A stretch of 64,000 nucleotides of DNA from Methylopila capsulata. Its GTDB lineage: Bacteria; Pseudomonadota; Alphaproteobacteria; Rhizobiales; Methylopilaceae. A program made the position numbers and the translations under genes. The stretch lies in NCBI RefSeq assembly GCF_016907975.1, contig NZ_JAFBCY010000002.1:1054001-1118000 (forward strand), written 5' to 3'. Shown here piece by piece: positions 42,162 to 50,946 of this stretch (within the stretch, counting starts at the first letter, position 1; each line of letters starts with the position of its first letter). The notes under the pieces were generated by a model. That model ran no database searches. It had not been told where the DNA came from and saw only the letters and a list, made by a program, of their open reading frames with translations.

Positions 42162-43835
42162 TCACCCCAGCCCCATCCGCCGCACGCCCGCCGGCATCGA
42201 CAGCGGGAACAGCAGGTCGACGAAGCGCTCGGCGGTCGGCTGCGGTTCGTGGTTGGCGAGGCCGGGCCGCTCGTTCGCCTCGATGAAGGCGTAGGTCGGC
42301 TCGTGCGGCGCGCGCACCATCAGGTCGACGCCGACGACGGGGATGTCGATGGCGCGGGCCACCTTCACCGCCGCCTCCACGAGGGCGGAATGCACAACGC
42401 CCGTGACGTCGTGGATCGTGCCGCCGGTGTGGAGGTTCGCAGTCTTGCGGACGGCGATGGTCTGGTTCGGCGGCGCGACGTCGTCGAGCGCGAAGCCCGC
42501 CGCCTTCACGCAGCGCTCGGTCTCGGGGTCGATCGGGATCTGACTTTCGCCGCCGGTCGCGGCGGAACGGCGACGGCTCTGCGCCTCGATCAGCGCGCGG
42601 ATGGTCGAGCGGCCGTCGGTGGTGATCTGGGCCGGGCGGCGCACGGCGGCGGCCACCAGCTTGAAGTCGATGACGATCAGCCGCAGGTCTTCGCCTTCCG
42701 CCATCTGCTCGATCAGCACGCGGTCGCAGAACGCCTTGGCGCGCTCCACCGCAGCCTCCACGTCCGCGACGGTCTCGAGTCCGACCGCAATGCCGCGGCC
42801 CTGCTCGCCGCGCGCGGGCTTCACCACCACGGCGCCATGGCGTGCGAGGAAGGTCTCGATCTTTTCGCGGTCGTCGGCCTCGATCTGCTCGGGCACGGTG
42901 ACGCCGGCGCGGGATACGGCCCGCCGGGTCACCGCCTTGTCGTCGCAGATCGACATGGCGACGCCGGTCGTGAGTTCGCTGAGAGACTCGCGGCAGAGAA
43001 TGGAGCGGCCGCCGTGGGTTAGGCGGAAGAATCCGCCCTCGGCGTCCGTTACGTCGACGCCGATTCCGCGCCGGCGCGCCTCGTCGACGATCAGCTTGGC
43101 GTAGGGGTTGAGACCCTCGGCGCCCTGGTCGCCGATGAAGAGGCGCTCGTTGATCGAGTTCTTGCGCTTCACCGAGAAGGTCGGGATGCGGGCGAAGCCG
43201 AGCTTCTCGTAGAGGCCGATCGCCTGCGCGTTGTCGTGCATGACCGAGAGGTCCATCCAGAGCGCGCCCTGGTCCCGCAGCGTCTCCGCAAGGCGACGCA
43301 CCAGCGTCTCGCCGACGCCGGGGTGGGACGCCTGGGGGTCGACCGCAAGGCACCACAGCGACGAGCCTTTCTCGGCGCAGCCGAAGCCGCGGCCGTGGTC
43401 GACGCCGGTGACGGTGCCGATGACGGCGTGGGTCCGGGCGTCCTCGGCGACGAGGTGGATCACGACGTCGTCCTCGCGGGCGCGGTCGAAGAAGTCCGGC
43501 CGCACCGTCACCATATGGCGCGCCGCATAGATGCGGTTGATCTCCTCGGCGTCGCGCGCCTGCTCCACGCGGCGCACCACGAACGCACGCTGGCCGCGCT
43601 TCGAGGGCTCGTAGGCGGTGAGATCGAGCCGGAACATGTGGCTGGGATCGAGGAACAGCTCCAGCGGCGCCTGCGCGAGCAGAACGTGCGGATCGTCCAC
43701 GTAGACCGCGATGTCCCGGGCGTCCGGCCCCTCCTCGCGCAGCGCTTCGGCCAGGGCCCTGGGGTCGGCGAACGTCTGGGCGAACAGCAGCCGGCCCCAG
43801 CCACAGTCGACGATCGCGTCGGTGGTGCGGGTCAT
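42162..43835 (-). CDS. ngg: N-acetylglutaminylglutamine synthetase
   Basis: 557 residues. The ATG at 43835 has a perfect GGAGG 5 bases upstream. It has two domains. A GNAT acetyltransferase part (about 95-235) carries LWCLAVDPQASHPGVGETLV and GLYEKLGFARIPTF. An ATP-grasp ligase part (about 300-540) carries VVVKPARGEQGRGIAVGLET, VLIEQMAEGEDLRLIVIDFK and VVGVDLMVRAPHEPTYAFIE. It would make N-acetyl-Gln-Gln from two glutamines and an acetyl donor. AsnO then amidates the product to NAGGN, an osmoprotectant known from Sinorhizobium meliloti. Confidence 0.93.
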   Translation of the reverse strand: MTRTTDAIVDCGWGRLLFAQTFADPRALAEALREEGPDARDIAVYVDDPHVLLAQAPLELFLDPSHMFRLDLTAYEPSKRGQRAFVVRRVEQARDAEEINRIYAARHMVTVRPDFFDRAREDDVVIHLVAEDARTHAVIGTVTGVDHGRGFGCAEKGSSLWCLAVDPQASHPGVGETLVRRLAETLRDQGALWMDLSVMHDNAQAIGLYEKLGFARIPTFSVKRKNSINERLFIGDQGAEGLNPYAKLIVDEARRRGIGVDVTDAEGGFFRLTHGGRSILCRESLSELTTGVAMSICDDKAVTRRAVSRAGVTVPEQIEADDREKIETFLARHGAVVVKPARGEQGRGIAVGLETVADVEAAVERAKAFCDRVLIEQMAEGEDLRLIVIDFKLVAAAVRRPAQITTDGRSTIRALIEAQSRRRSAATGGESQIPIDPETERCVKAAGFALDDVAPPNQTIAVRKTANLHTGGTIHDVTGVVHSALVEAAVKVARAIDIPVVGVDLMVRAPHEPTYAFIEANERPGLANHEPQPTAERFVDLLFPLSMPAGVRRMGLG

Positions 43836-43948
43836 GGTCCCCTCCTGCGTTTCGCCTGCAAGGCCCCGTCCGTTGCGATAGGCGACGGCTGCGGACTCTC
43901 CCGAAACGATCATGTGCGGCTCTCTCGTTCGTGGTCGGTCGACGGCGC

Positions 43949-45721
43949 TCAGACGCCGTGGGTCTGAAGCCACACCTCCAGCAGCGCGCATTGCCAGAGC
44001 TCGGACCCGCGCAGCGGCGTGATATGAGCCGCCGGATCGTCGAACAGCGTCTCGAGATACTCCGCGCGGAAAAGCCCGCGCTCGCGGGCGGCCTGGCTGC
44101 TGAGAGCGTCACGGACCATCTCGAGCGTCTGGCCTTCGAGATACTTGAGGCCGGGCACCGGGAAGTAGCCCTTCGGCCGGTCGACGATCTCCTTCGGCAC
44201 GATGTGCCGGGCCAGATCCTTGAGCACGCCCTTGCCGCCGTCCGCCAGCTTGTGCTCGCCGGGAATGCGGGCCGCGAGCTCGACCAGTTCATGGTCGAGG
44301 AACGGCACGCGCGCTTCCAGCGAATGCGCCATGGTCATATTGTCGACGCGCTTCACCGGGTCGTCGACCAGCATCACGGTGCTGTCGAGGCGGAGCGCCT
44401 TGTCGACCGCGTCGTCCGCGCCGGCCATGTCGAAGTGCTCCTCGACGAAGGCGCGGGCGTGGTCGGCGGTGGCGTATTGCTCCGTGACGTGGGCGTTGTA
44501 GCGGGCGTTGTCCCGGTCGAAGAACGCCTTGGCGTAGTCGGCCGCCGGAGCGTTGGAGGCGGCGACCGGCGGGTACCAATGGTAGCCGGCGAAAATCTCA
44601 TCGGCGCCCTGGCCGCTCTGCACCACGGTGACGTGCTTCCGCACCTCTTCCGACAGCAGGTAGAACGCCACGCAGTCGTGGCTGACCATCGGCTCGGACA
44701 TGGCCTGGATCGCGCCGGGAAGCGCGTCCAGCATGCGGCGCTCCTCGATCCGGATCTTGTGGTGCGTCGTGCCGAACTTCTCGGCGACGATGTCGGAGTA
44801 CTTGAACTCGTCGCCTTCCTCGCCGCCCCGGGCCTCGAAGCCGATTGAGAAGGTCTCGACGTTCTGGTGGCCGAGCTCGGACAGCAGCGCCACCACGACG
44901 CTGGAGTCGACGCCGCCCGACAGCAGCACGCCGACCGGCACATCCGCCACCATGCGGCGCTTCACCGCGGTGCGTAAGGATTCGTGCACTTGGCTCCGCC
45001 ACTCGTCGAACGAGCGGGCGACGTCGGCGGCGGAACGCTCGTAGGAGACGGCCCAATAGACCTCCTCCTTGGTGCGTCCGTCCGGCTCGTAGATGCGCAT
45101 CGTCGCCGGGGGCAGCTTGCGGACCCCGGACAGGATGGTGCGGGGCGCCGGAACCACCGAGTGGAATGTCATGTAGGCGTTGAGGCCGACGGGATCGATC
45201 GTGGTGTCGACGCCGCCGGCCTTCAGCAGCGACGGCAGCGAGGAGGAGAACCGCACTCGGCCCGCGCCCTCGGACACATAGAGCGGCTTGATGCCCAGCC
45301 GGTCGCGGATGAGGATCACCCGGCCCGTGTCGCGCTCGTGGATCGCGATCGCGAACATGCCGAACAGCTTCTTCGGCAGCTCCGTCCCCCACTGCTTCCA
45401 GCCCTTGACGATCACTTCGGTGTCGCCGTCGGAGAAGAACCGGTGGCCCTTGGCCTCGAGCTCCGCCCGGAGCTCCTTGTGGTTGTAGATGCAGCCGTTG
45501 AAGACGATGGTCAGGCCGAGGTCGGGATCGACCATCGGCTGCTCGGCCTTCTCGCTGAGATCGATGATCTTCAGCCGCCGGTGGCCGAACGCCACGCGGC
45601 CGCGCGCGACGATGCCCTCGCCGTCAGGCCCGCGGGAGACCATGCAGCCGGCCATCGCCGCCACGGCTTCGACCGAGGCCGGCTGACCGAGAAACGTGAA
45701 TTCGCCGCAGATTCCGCACAT
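43949..45721 (-). CDS. asnO: N-acetylglutaminylglutamine amidotransferase (asparagine synthetase-like)
   Basis: 590 residues. The N-terminal class II glutamine amidotransferase domain has the nucleophile Cys2 (MCGICGEFTF) and RGRVAFGHRRLKIIDLS. The C-terminal ATP-pyrophosphatase domain has VPVGVLLSGGVDSSVVVALL. It would amidate the free carboxylate of N-acetyl-Gln-Gln to give NAGGN, made under osmotic stress. First gene of the asnO-ngg-M42 operon. The 338-bp upstream gap should hold the promoter. Confidence 0.93.
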   Translation of the reverse strand: MCGICGEFTFLGQPASVEAVAAMAGCMVSRGPDGEGIVARGRVAFGHRRLKIIDLSEKAEQPMVDPDLGLTIVFNGCIYNHKELRAELEAKGHRFFSDGDTEVIVKGWKQWGTELPKKLFGMFAIAIHERDTGRVILIRDRLGIKPLYVSEGAGRVRFSSSLPSLLKAGGVDTTIDPVGLNAYMTFHSVVPAPRTILSGVRKLPPATMRIYEPDGRTKEEVYWAVSYERSAADVARSFDEWRSQVHESLRTAVKRRMVADVPVGVLLSGGVDSSVVVALLSELGHQNVETFSIGFEARGGEEGDEFKYSDIVAEKFGTTHHKIRIEERRMLDALPGAIQAMSEPMVSHDCVAFYLLSEEVRKHVTVVQSGQGADEIFAGYHWYPPVAASNAPAADYAKAFFDRDNARYNAHVTEQYATADHARAFVEEHFDMAGADDAVDKALRLDSTVMLVDDPVKRVDNMTMAHSLEARVPFLDHELVELAARIPGEHKLADGGKGVLKDLARHIVPKEIVDRPKGYFPVPGLKYLEGQTLEMVRDALSSQAARERGLFRAEYLETLFDDPAAHITPLRGSELWQCALLEVWLQTHGV

Positions 45722-46059
45722 GTCGCGTGTCGCCTCAAGATTGAACGCCGGACGCGCCTCAGCGGCCCGTCGGGATGGACGGCGGACCTAGGCATGCGTC
45801 GGCTCTTGCGCGGAGGAGCTAAGGCGGATGCGCCGAAAGGCGAGTCTTTTGGGGGGGATCGGCGATCCGACGGGCGCGGCTTCGGAGAACAATGACCTCG
45901 AGACGCTTTCCGCCGTGGGTCCTCCGGCCTGACCGGAGAACCTAGCTCAGGCGTCGAGCGCCATGTCGAACATGGATGGTCCAGTCGAACCGGACCATGG
46001 CGGCGCGGGTGGGTGCGCCGGCGGCGCAAACCGTCGGCGTCGGGAGCAAACCCAGGGCT
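45722..46059. other. 338-bp gap upstream of the NAGGN operon
   Basis: No gene. It contains an inverted copy of the CGTCAT...GACGACG repeat (45915-46002), the dyad GGATCGGCGATCC near 45857, and a run of seven G at 45850. The asnO promoter should lie at 45722-45900 on the minus strand; I recognise no EcfG, sigma-54 or sigma-70 consensus there. Confidence 0.4.
45915..46002. repeat. Inverted copy of the CGTCAT...GACGACG intergenic repeat
   Basis: GTGGGTCCTCCGGCC-TGACCGGAGAACC, then GGCGTCGAGCGCCATGTCG, then ACATGGATGGTCCAGTCG-AACCGGACCATGGCG. Read on the minus strand it follows the order of the copy at 36635-36722. Confidence 0.78.
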
Positions 46060-47067
46060 TCAGGCTTTGCCCGTCGTCAGCATGATCTTGCCCATGTGCG
46101 AGCTGCCCTCCATCAGGCGGTGGGCCTCGGCGGCCTCCGCCAGCGGGAACGTGGCGTGGATCACGGGCTTGACCTCGCCGCTCTCGATCAGTGGCCAGAC
46201 CTCGCGCTGCAGCGCTTCGGCGATGGCGGCCTTCTGGGCGATCGGCCGGGCGCGGAGCGTCGAGCCGGTGAGGGTGAGGCGCTTCAGCATGATCGGCGTC
46301 AGGTCGATCTGCACCTTCGGTCCCTGCATGAAGGCGATCTGCACCAGAGTGCCGCCGAACGCCAGCGACTTCAGGTTCCGGGCGGTGTAGTCGCCGCCGA
46401 CCATGTCGAGGATGACGTCGACGCCCTTGCCGCCGGTCTCGGCCTTAAGCACCTCGACGAAGTCTTCGGTGCGGTAGTCGATCGCCTTCGCCGCCCCGAG
46501 CTTTTCGCAGAAGGCGACCTTGTCGGCGCCGCCGGCGGTGGCGTAGGCCGTGGCCCCGCGGGCCTTGGCGAGCTGGATCGCGGTCGTGCCGATGCCGCTC
46601 GTCCCGCCGTGCACCAGGAAGCGCTGGCCGGATTTGAGGCCGGCCTGCTCGAATACGTTGGTCCAGACCGTGAAGAAGGTCTCCGGCGCCGCCGCCGCCT
46701 CGACCAGCGTGAGGCCCTTGGGAGCCGCGAGGCAGGTCGCCGCCGGCGCCACGGCGTATTCGGCGTAGCCGCCGCCGGCGATCAGCGCGCAGACGGCGTC
46801 GCCGATCGCCCAGTTTGTCACGCCCGCGCCGAGCTTGACGATCCGGCCGGCGATCTCCAGGCCAAGCGTCTCGGGAGCGCCGGGCGGCGGCGGGTACATG
46901 CCCTTGCGCTGCATCACGTCCGGGCGGTTCACGCCGGCCGCGACGACTTCGACCAGCACCTCGCCTTCGCCCGGCTCCGGGAGCGGCCCGTGCGCGAGGC
47001 CGAGCACGTCCGGCTCGCCGGCGCCGTCGGCCCGGACGTAGGCCATCTCGGTCGGAAGATCGGTCAT
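46060..47067 (-). CDS. NAD(P)H-quinone oxidoreductase, PIG3 family
   Basis: 335 residues from ATG 47067; the upstream frame extension has no protein character. A medium-chain dehydrogenase without the catalytic zinc Cys: VNRPDVMQRKGMYPPPPGAP, LGLEIAGRIVKLGAGV, nucleotide-binding loop RFLVHGGTSGIGTTAIQLAK, and KVQIDLTPIMLKRLTLTGST. It matches the PIG3-type quinone oxidoreductases, which reduce quinones with NADPH. Start context has AGGCG. Divergent from the aminopeptidase gene. Confidence 0.9.
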   Translation of the reverse strand: MTDLPTEMAYVRADGAGEPDVLGLAHGPLPEPGEGEVLVEVVAAGVNRPDVMQRKGMYPPPPGAPETLGLEIAGRIVKLGAGVTNWAIGDAVCALIAGGGYAEYAVAPAATCLAAPKGLTLVEAAAAPETFFTVWTNVFEQAGLKSGQRFLVHGGTSGIGTTAIQLAKARGATAYATAGGADKVAFCEKLGAAKAIDYRTEDFVEVLKAETGGKGVDVILDMVGGDYTARNLKSLAFGGTLVQIAFMQGPKVQIDLTPIMLKRLTLTGSTLRARPIAQKAAIAEALQREVWPLIESGEVKPVIHATFPLAEAAEAHRLMEGSSHMGKIMLTTGKA

Positions 47068-47224
47068 CGGGAGAGCGCCTCGCTGGTATGCCTCGACTGC
47101 GGAGAAAGGGTTTGGCGCGTCCGGCCCGCCGGGGCAAGGCTCGGCGCCGCCGGGCGTCGCCCTCGTCGTCCGAAATGTGCGATGACGTCGCCTGCGTTCA
47201 AGCGATCCGAGTTGGAGGCCTCTC

Positions 47225-48595
47225 ATGCCGTCGATCTTCGTCCCCGCCGCTGACGGCGCCACGCCGATCTGGTTCGTGCCTGGAGGCGCTGATCTCCCGG
47301 ACGCGGCGCGCGCATGGGCGAAGGCGACCGGCTTCGAGACCTCGGCGGGGGCGACGCTGACGGTTCCGGGCGCCGACGGCGCCCTCGCGGGCGTCGTCTT
47401 CGTGACCGAAGGCGCGGGCGTGCGGGAGAAAAACCCCTTCCTCGCCGGAAAGCTCACCGGCGTCCTGCCCGCGGGCACTTACCGCTTCGAGGGCGCGGGA
47501 GCGACCGCCCGGCTTGCGGCGCTCGGTCTCGCGCTCGGGCTCTACCGCTTCAGCCGCTACGGCAAGCCGGCGGCCAAGGACATCCGCCTCGTCGCTCCTG
47601 ACGACGTCGACGTCGCGGCGCTGGAGCGCACGGTCCGGGCGGTCGAGACCGCGCGCGACCTGATCAACACGCCCGCCAACGACCTCGGCCCCGTCGAGCT
47701 GGAGGCTGCGATCCGCGCGCTCGGCGAGCGGCATGGCGCGACGGTGACCTCGATCGTCGGCGACGATCTGCTGGCCCGAAACTTCCCGCTCGTCCACGCG
47801 GTCGGCCGGGCCGCCGCGGCCCATCGCGCGCCGCGGATCGTCGACCTCGTCTGGGGGTCCGAAGACGCGCCGAAGGTGACCCTCGTCGGCAAGGGCGTGG
47901 TGTTCGACACCGGCGGCCTGAACATCAAGCCCGACGCCTCCATGCTGCTGATGAAGAAGGACATGGGCGGCTCGGCTGTTATGATCGCGGCCGCCGACAT
48001 GGTGATGGGCGCGAAGATCCCCGTCCGGCTCAGGCTGATCGTCGGCGCGGTGGAGAATTCGATCTCCGGCGACGCCTTCCGCCCCGGCGACGTGATCCCG
48101 AGCCGCAAGGGCCTCTCGGTCGAGATCGGCAACACCGACGCGGAGGGCCGGCTCGTGCTGGCCGACGCTCTGGCGCTGGCAGACGAGGAGGCGCCGGAGC
48201 TGATCGTGGACGCAGCCACCCTCACCGGCGCCGCCCGCGTCGCGCTCGGTCCCGACCTGCCGCCGCTCTACAGCGACGACGACGCCTTCGCCGCCGACCT
48301 GCTGCGGCACGGGCAGGCCGAGCACGACCCACTCTGGCGCATGCCGCTCTGGAACCCCTACGACGACCTGCTGGCCTCGAAGATCGCCGACGTGAACCAC
48401 ATCTCCGGCGGCCCGTTCGCGGGCTCGATCACCGCGGCGCTGTTCCTGCGCCGCTTCGTCGGCCAGGCGAAGACCTGGGCCCATCTCGACGTGTTCGCCT
48501 GGACGCCGTCGGCGAAGCCCGGCCGTCCCGAAGGCGGCGAGGCGCAGGGCGCGCGGGCGCTGGCGGCGCTGATCGCCGAGCGCTATGGCCGCTGA
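47225..48595 (+). CDS. Leucyl aminopeptidase family (M17) protein
   Basis: 456 residues, shorter than E. coli PepA (503). Metal- and substrate-binding motifs: VTLVGKGVVFDTGGLNIKPD, MLLMKKDMGGSAVMIAAADM, PGDVIPSRKGLSVEIGNTDA, EGRLVLADALALADEEAP, DAATLTGAARVALG. The NTDAEGRL signature is exact. It releases N-terminal residues from peptides in the cytoplasm. A strong Shine-Dalgarno (TTGGAGG) precedes the ATG. The unknown gene at 48614 follows within 18 bp and is probably co-transcribed. Confidence 0.93.
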   Translation: MPSIFVPAADGATPIWFVPGGADLPDAARAWAKATGFETSAGATLTVPGADGALAGVVFVTEGAGVREKNPFLAGKLTGVLPAGTYRFEGAGATARLAALGLALGLYRFSRYGKPAAKDIRLVAPDDVDVAALERTVRAVETARDLINTPANDLGPVELEAAIRALGERHGATVTSIVGDDLLARNFPLVHAVGRAAAAHRAPRIVDLVWGSEDAPKVTLVGKGVVFDTGGLNIKPDASMLLMKKDMGGSAVMIAAADMVMGAKIPVRLRLIVGAVENSISGDAFRPGDVIPSRKGLSVEIGNTDAEGRLVLADALALADEEAPELIVDAATLTGAARVALGPDLPPLYSDDDAFAADLLRHGQAEHDPLWRMPLWNPYDDLLASKIADVNHISGGPFAGSITAALFLRRFVGQAKTWAHLDVFAWTPSAKPGRPEGGEAQGARALAALIAERYGR

Positions 48596-48613
48596 GCTTG
48601 AGGAGCGGAGACG

Positions 48614-49267
48614 ATGCCAAGCTTCCGCGGGACCTACCAAGGCTTTCCGCTCGACTTGCCGGTCGAGGAGGCCGCCGTCTCGCTGCGCGGCGGCCTCGGC
48701 CGTTGGCCGGGCCAGACGCCCAGCGAGACCGTGAACCTGGTGATCAGCGTCCAATCGCCTCGGTTCTTCTTCAACCCCAACAACGCGGACACTGCGGCGG
48801 ACGACGACGAGTTCGCGGCTTGGCTCAGTCCCCACCTGCTGACCGAATGGCTCGATCTTCCCGCGAAAACCTTCCCCACCTGCAGCTTTCGCGACCTCGA
48901 TGGGCTGCGGGTCGACTTTGCAGGCCTCTGGACGCCGAACGCGCTGACGAAGGAGGACTGGTTCGAAACGCCGGGCCTCGTGACCTTCTATGGACAGGAA
49001 GGCTTCCGCTCGGCGCGGATCGCCCTTGATCATCGGGGCGGGGGCGTGTTCGCCGTCCAAGCCGAGGGCGAGACCGAGCTGGACTCGCGCTTTGACGTCG
49101 CGTTCGAGGCGCCGCTGTCGATCGACCTTGCGGCCCATCGCGGCCATACCGCGGAGGAGGTCCTGGCCTGGCTCGGCGGCTTCGTCGATGTCGGCGACTT
49201 CGACCTGGCCACCAAGACGTACGACGACTCCGTCTACGTGTCGGGCGCCGTCAAGGCGAATGGCTGA
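48614..49267 (+). CDS. Protein of unknown function (217 residues)
   Basis: A Shine-Dalgarno GGAGCGGAG precedes the ATG and the gene lies 18 bp after the aminopeptidase, which supports it. Features seen: MPSFRGTYQGFPLDLPVEEA, a Phe/Asn stretch PRFFFNPNNADTAADDDEFA, LTEWLDLPAKTFPTCSFRDL, and an acidic, Asp/Thr-rich C-terminal part. The composition is acidic with many Phe, Trp and Tyr. No signal peptide or membrane helix. It has the look of a mixed beta cytoplasmic protein. Family not recognised. Confidence 0.65.
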   Translation: MPSFRGTYQGFPLDLPVEEAAVSLRGGLGRWPGQTPSETVNLVISVQSPRFFFNPNNADTAADDDEFAAWLSPHLLTEWLDLPAKTFPTCSFRDLDGLRVDFAGLWTPNALTKEDWFETPGLVTFYGQEGFRSARIALDHRGGGVFAVQAEGETELDSRFDVAFEAPLSIDLAAHRGHTAEEVLAWLGGFVDVGDFDLATKTYDDSVYVSGAVKANG

Positions 49268-49367
49268 AGGCTTTCGCCTTCACGAAGGCGTTGGCGCGGC
49301 GTTTCGGGGCGGACGGGCGCAGCCTTGATCGGCCATAACCTTCGCGAACCAGGGTTCGCGGGGGACG

Positions 49368-49958
49368 ATGCTCAAACGGGTCTACGACTGGTCGCTGAAG
49401 ATGGCGCGGCACCGGCACGCCGAGCGCGCGCTGGCGGGGCTCTGCTTCGTCGAAAGCTCGTTTCTGCCGGCGTTGCCGGAGGTGATGCTGCTGCCGATGA
49501 TCCTGGCCGAACGCGCCAAGGCGTTCCGCTACGCGCTGATCTGCACCGTCTCCTCCGTGCTCGGCGGCATCCTCGGCTACGCCATCGGCTTCTTCCTGTT
49601 CGAGGCGGTCGGCGAACCGCTGCTGCGGTTCTACGGCATGTCCGGCGACTTCCAGGAGATCGCCGGAAAGTACAACGAGTACGGCTGGCTGATGGTGCTG
49701 ATCGGCGGCGGCGTCACGCCGATCCCCTACAAGGTCATCACCATCGCGAGCGGGCTGACGCAGCTCGACTTCGTCACCTTCGTGGCGGCGAGCGTCGTCG
49801 CCCGCGGCGTGCGCTTCGCGCTGCCCTGCGCGTTGCTCTATCGGTTCGGCCCGCAGGCGAAGCGGCTGATGGACACCCGGCTGACGCAGGTGTTCTGGGT
49901 GTCGCTTGTCCTCGTCGTGCTGGGCTTCATCGCCGCGCCCTACCTCTTCAAGGGCTGA
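49368..49958 (+). CDS. YqaA/DedA-like membrane protein
   Basis: 196 residues with about four membrane segments. It fits the VTT-domain (YqaA) type: SFLPALPEVMLLPMILAE, VSSVLGGILGYAIGFFLF, and GGGVTPIPYKVITIASGLTQ. The Pro-rich loop TPIPYK is characteristic of this superfamily, whose DedA members are lipid flippases; YqaA function itself is not defined. A GGGGGACG context precedes the ATG. Stands before the NlpC/P60 gene. Confidence 0.85.
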   Translation: MLKRVYDWSLKMARHRHAERALAGLCFVESSFLPALPEVMLLPMILAERAKAFRYALICTVSSVLGGILGYAIGFFLFEAVGEPLLRFYGMSGDFQEIAGKYNEYGWLMVLIGGGVTPIPYKVITIASGLTQLDFVTFVAASVVARGVRFALPCALLYRFGPQAKRLMDTRLTQVFWVSLVLVVLGFIAAPYLFKG

Positions 49959-50014
49959 CGGCCCCTCCGAAACGACGACGTTTCGTTCGCGATTTTTGGA
50001 TAGAGTGGCGGGCG

Positions 50015-50857
50015 ATGAAGACGCCTCTCGACCGCCGCCTGACCCCCGCTCGCCCCGACGTCGCCGCCGCCCATCTCAAGGGCCAGGTGGAGGCGCTCCG
50101 CTTCGTGGAGGGCGCCCGCCGGCGCGTCGCCGTCGGTCACGCCGGCCTCCGCCGGGCGCCCAACCCGCTGGCGAGCCTCGAGACCGAGGCGCTGTTCGGC
50201 GAGGAGGTCGTCGTCTACGACGAGCTCGAGGGTTGGGCCTGGGTGCAGCTCGCGCTCGACGGCTATGTCGGCTACATGCCGTCCGCCGCGCTGTCGGCGG
50301 ACCTCGGTCCGGGCGCCACCCACCGCGTGGCCGCCCTTCGGACGCTGCTGTTCCCCGAGCCGTCGATCAAGACGCCGCCCGCGGACGCGCTCTCCATGGG
50401 AGCCAGGGTGAGCGTCGCCGATCTCGCCGGCCGTTTCGCCGTGCTCGACACCGGCGCCTACGCCATCGCGGCGCATCTGGCGCCGGTCGACGCCTTCGAG
50501 GGCGATCCCGCCGCCGTCGCGGAGCGCTTCGTCGGCGCGCCCTATCTCTGGGGAGGCCGGACCAGCCTCGGCCTCGATTGCTCCGGCCTCGTGCAGGTTT
50601 CGCTCGCCGCCTGCGGAATCGCGGCGCCGCGCGACGCCGACATGCAGGAGGCGACGTTGGGCGAGGCGGTGGCGCTCGACGACGTCCGGCGCAACGACCT
50701 TCTGTTCTGGAAGGGCCACGTCGCGCTGGTGCGGGACAGGGACACGATCGTCCACGCCAACGGCCACGCCATGGCGGTGGCTCTGGAGCCGCTGCAGGCC
50801 GCCATCGCGCGCATCGCGGCGGGGGGCGATCCCGTCACCGGCCTTCGGCGGCTATAA
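50015..50857 (+). CDS. NlpC/P60-family cysteine endopeptidase with SH3 domains
   Basis: 280 residues from ATG 50015; no signal peptide. Two bacterial SH3 folds (about 38-95 with VVYDELEGWAWVQLALDGYV, and 100-160) precede the NlpC/P60 catalytic domain. The catalytic Cys189 is in GGRTSLGLDCSGLVQ, the His235 in FWKGHVALV, and a third polar residue in IVHANGH. Such enzymes cut gamma-D-Glu-diamino acid bonds in peptidoglycan peptides; cytoplasmic members act in murein peptide recycling. Confidence 0.92.
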   Translation: MKTPLDRRLTPARPDVAAAHLKGQVEALRFVEGARRRVAVGHAGLRRAPNPLASLETEALFGEEVVVYDELEGWAWVQLALDGYVGYMPSAALSADLGPGATHRVAALRTLLFPEPSIKTPPADALSMGARVSVADLAGRFAVLDTGAYAIAAHLAPVDAFEGDPAAVAERFVGAPYLWGGRTSLGLDCSGLVQVSLAACGIAAPRDADMQEATLGEAVALDDVRRNDLLFWKGHVALVRDRDTIVHANGHAMAVALEPLQAAIARIAAGGDPVTGLRRL

Positions 50858-50922
50858 TCGGTTTTCACGAACGTTCTGACGCTATTAATGCGTTGGATTG
50901 ATTGAATGCAGAGTGCGATCGT

Positions 50923-50940
50923 CCTGCGTCCACGCAGGAG
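50923..50940 (+). promoter_or_regulatory. Hairpin covering the Shine-Dalgarno of the YeiH-type gene
   Basis: CCTGCG-TCCA-CGCAGG folds into a 6 to 7 bp stem whose 3' arm contains the AGG of the AGGAG site (50936-50940) that serves GTG 50947. It could mask the ribosome site. Upstream, GAACGTTC and an AT-rich ATTAATG patch may be regulator sites. Confidence 0.4.
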
Positions 50941-50946
50941 ATCGCT

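Noticed and set aside
45843-45865. Run of seven G with GGATCGGCGATCC as a regulatory site for asnO
   Set aside because: The dyad is short and GC-rich, as expected by chance here, with no nearby promoter hexamers.
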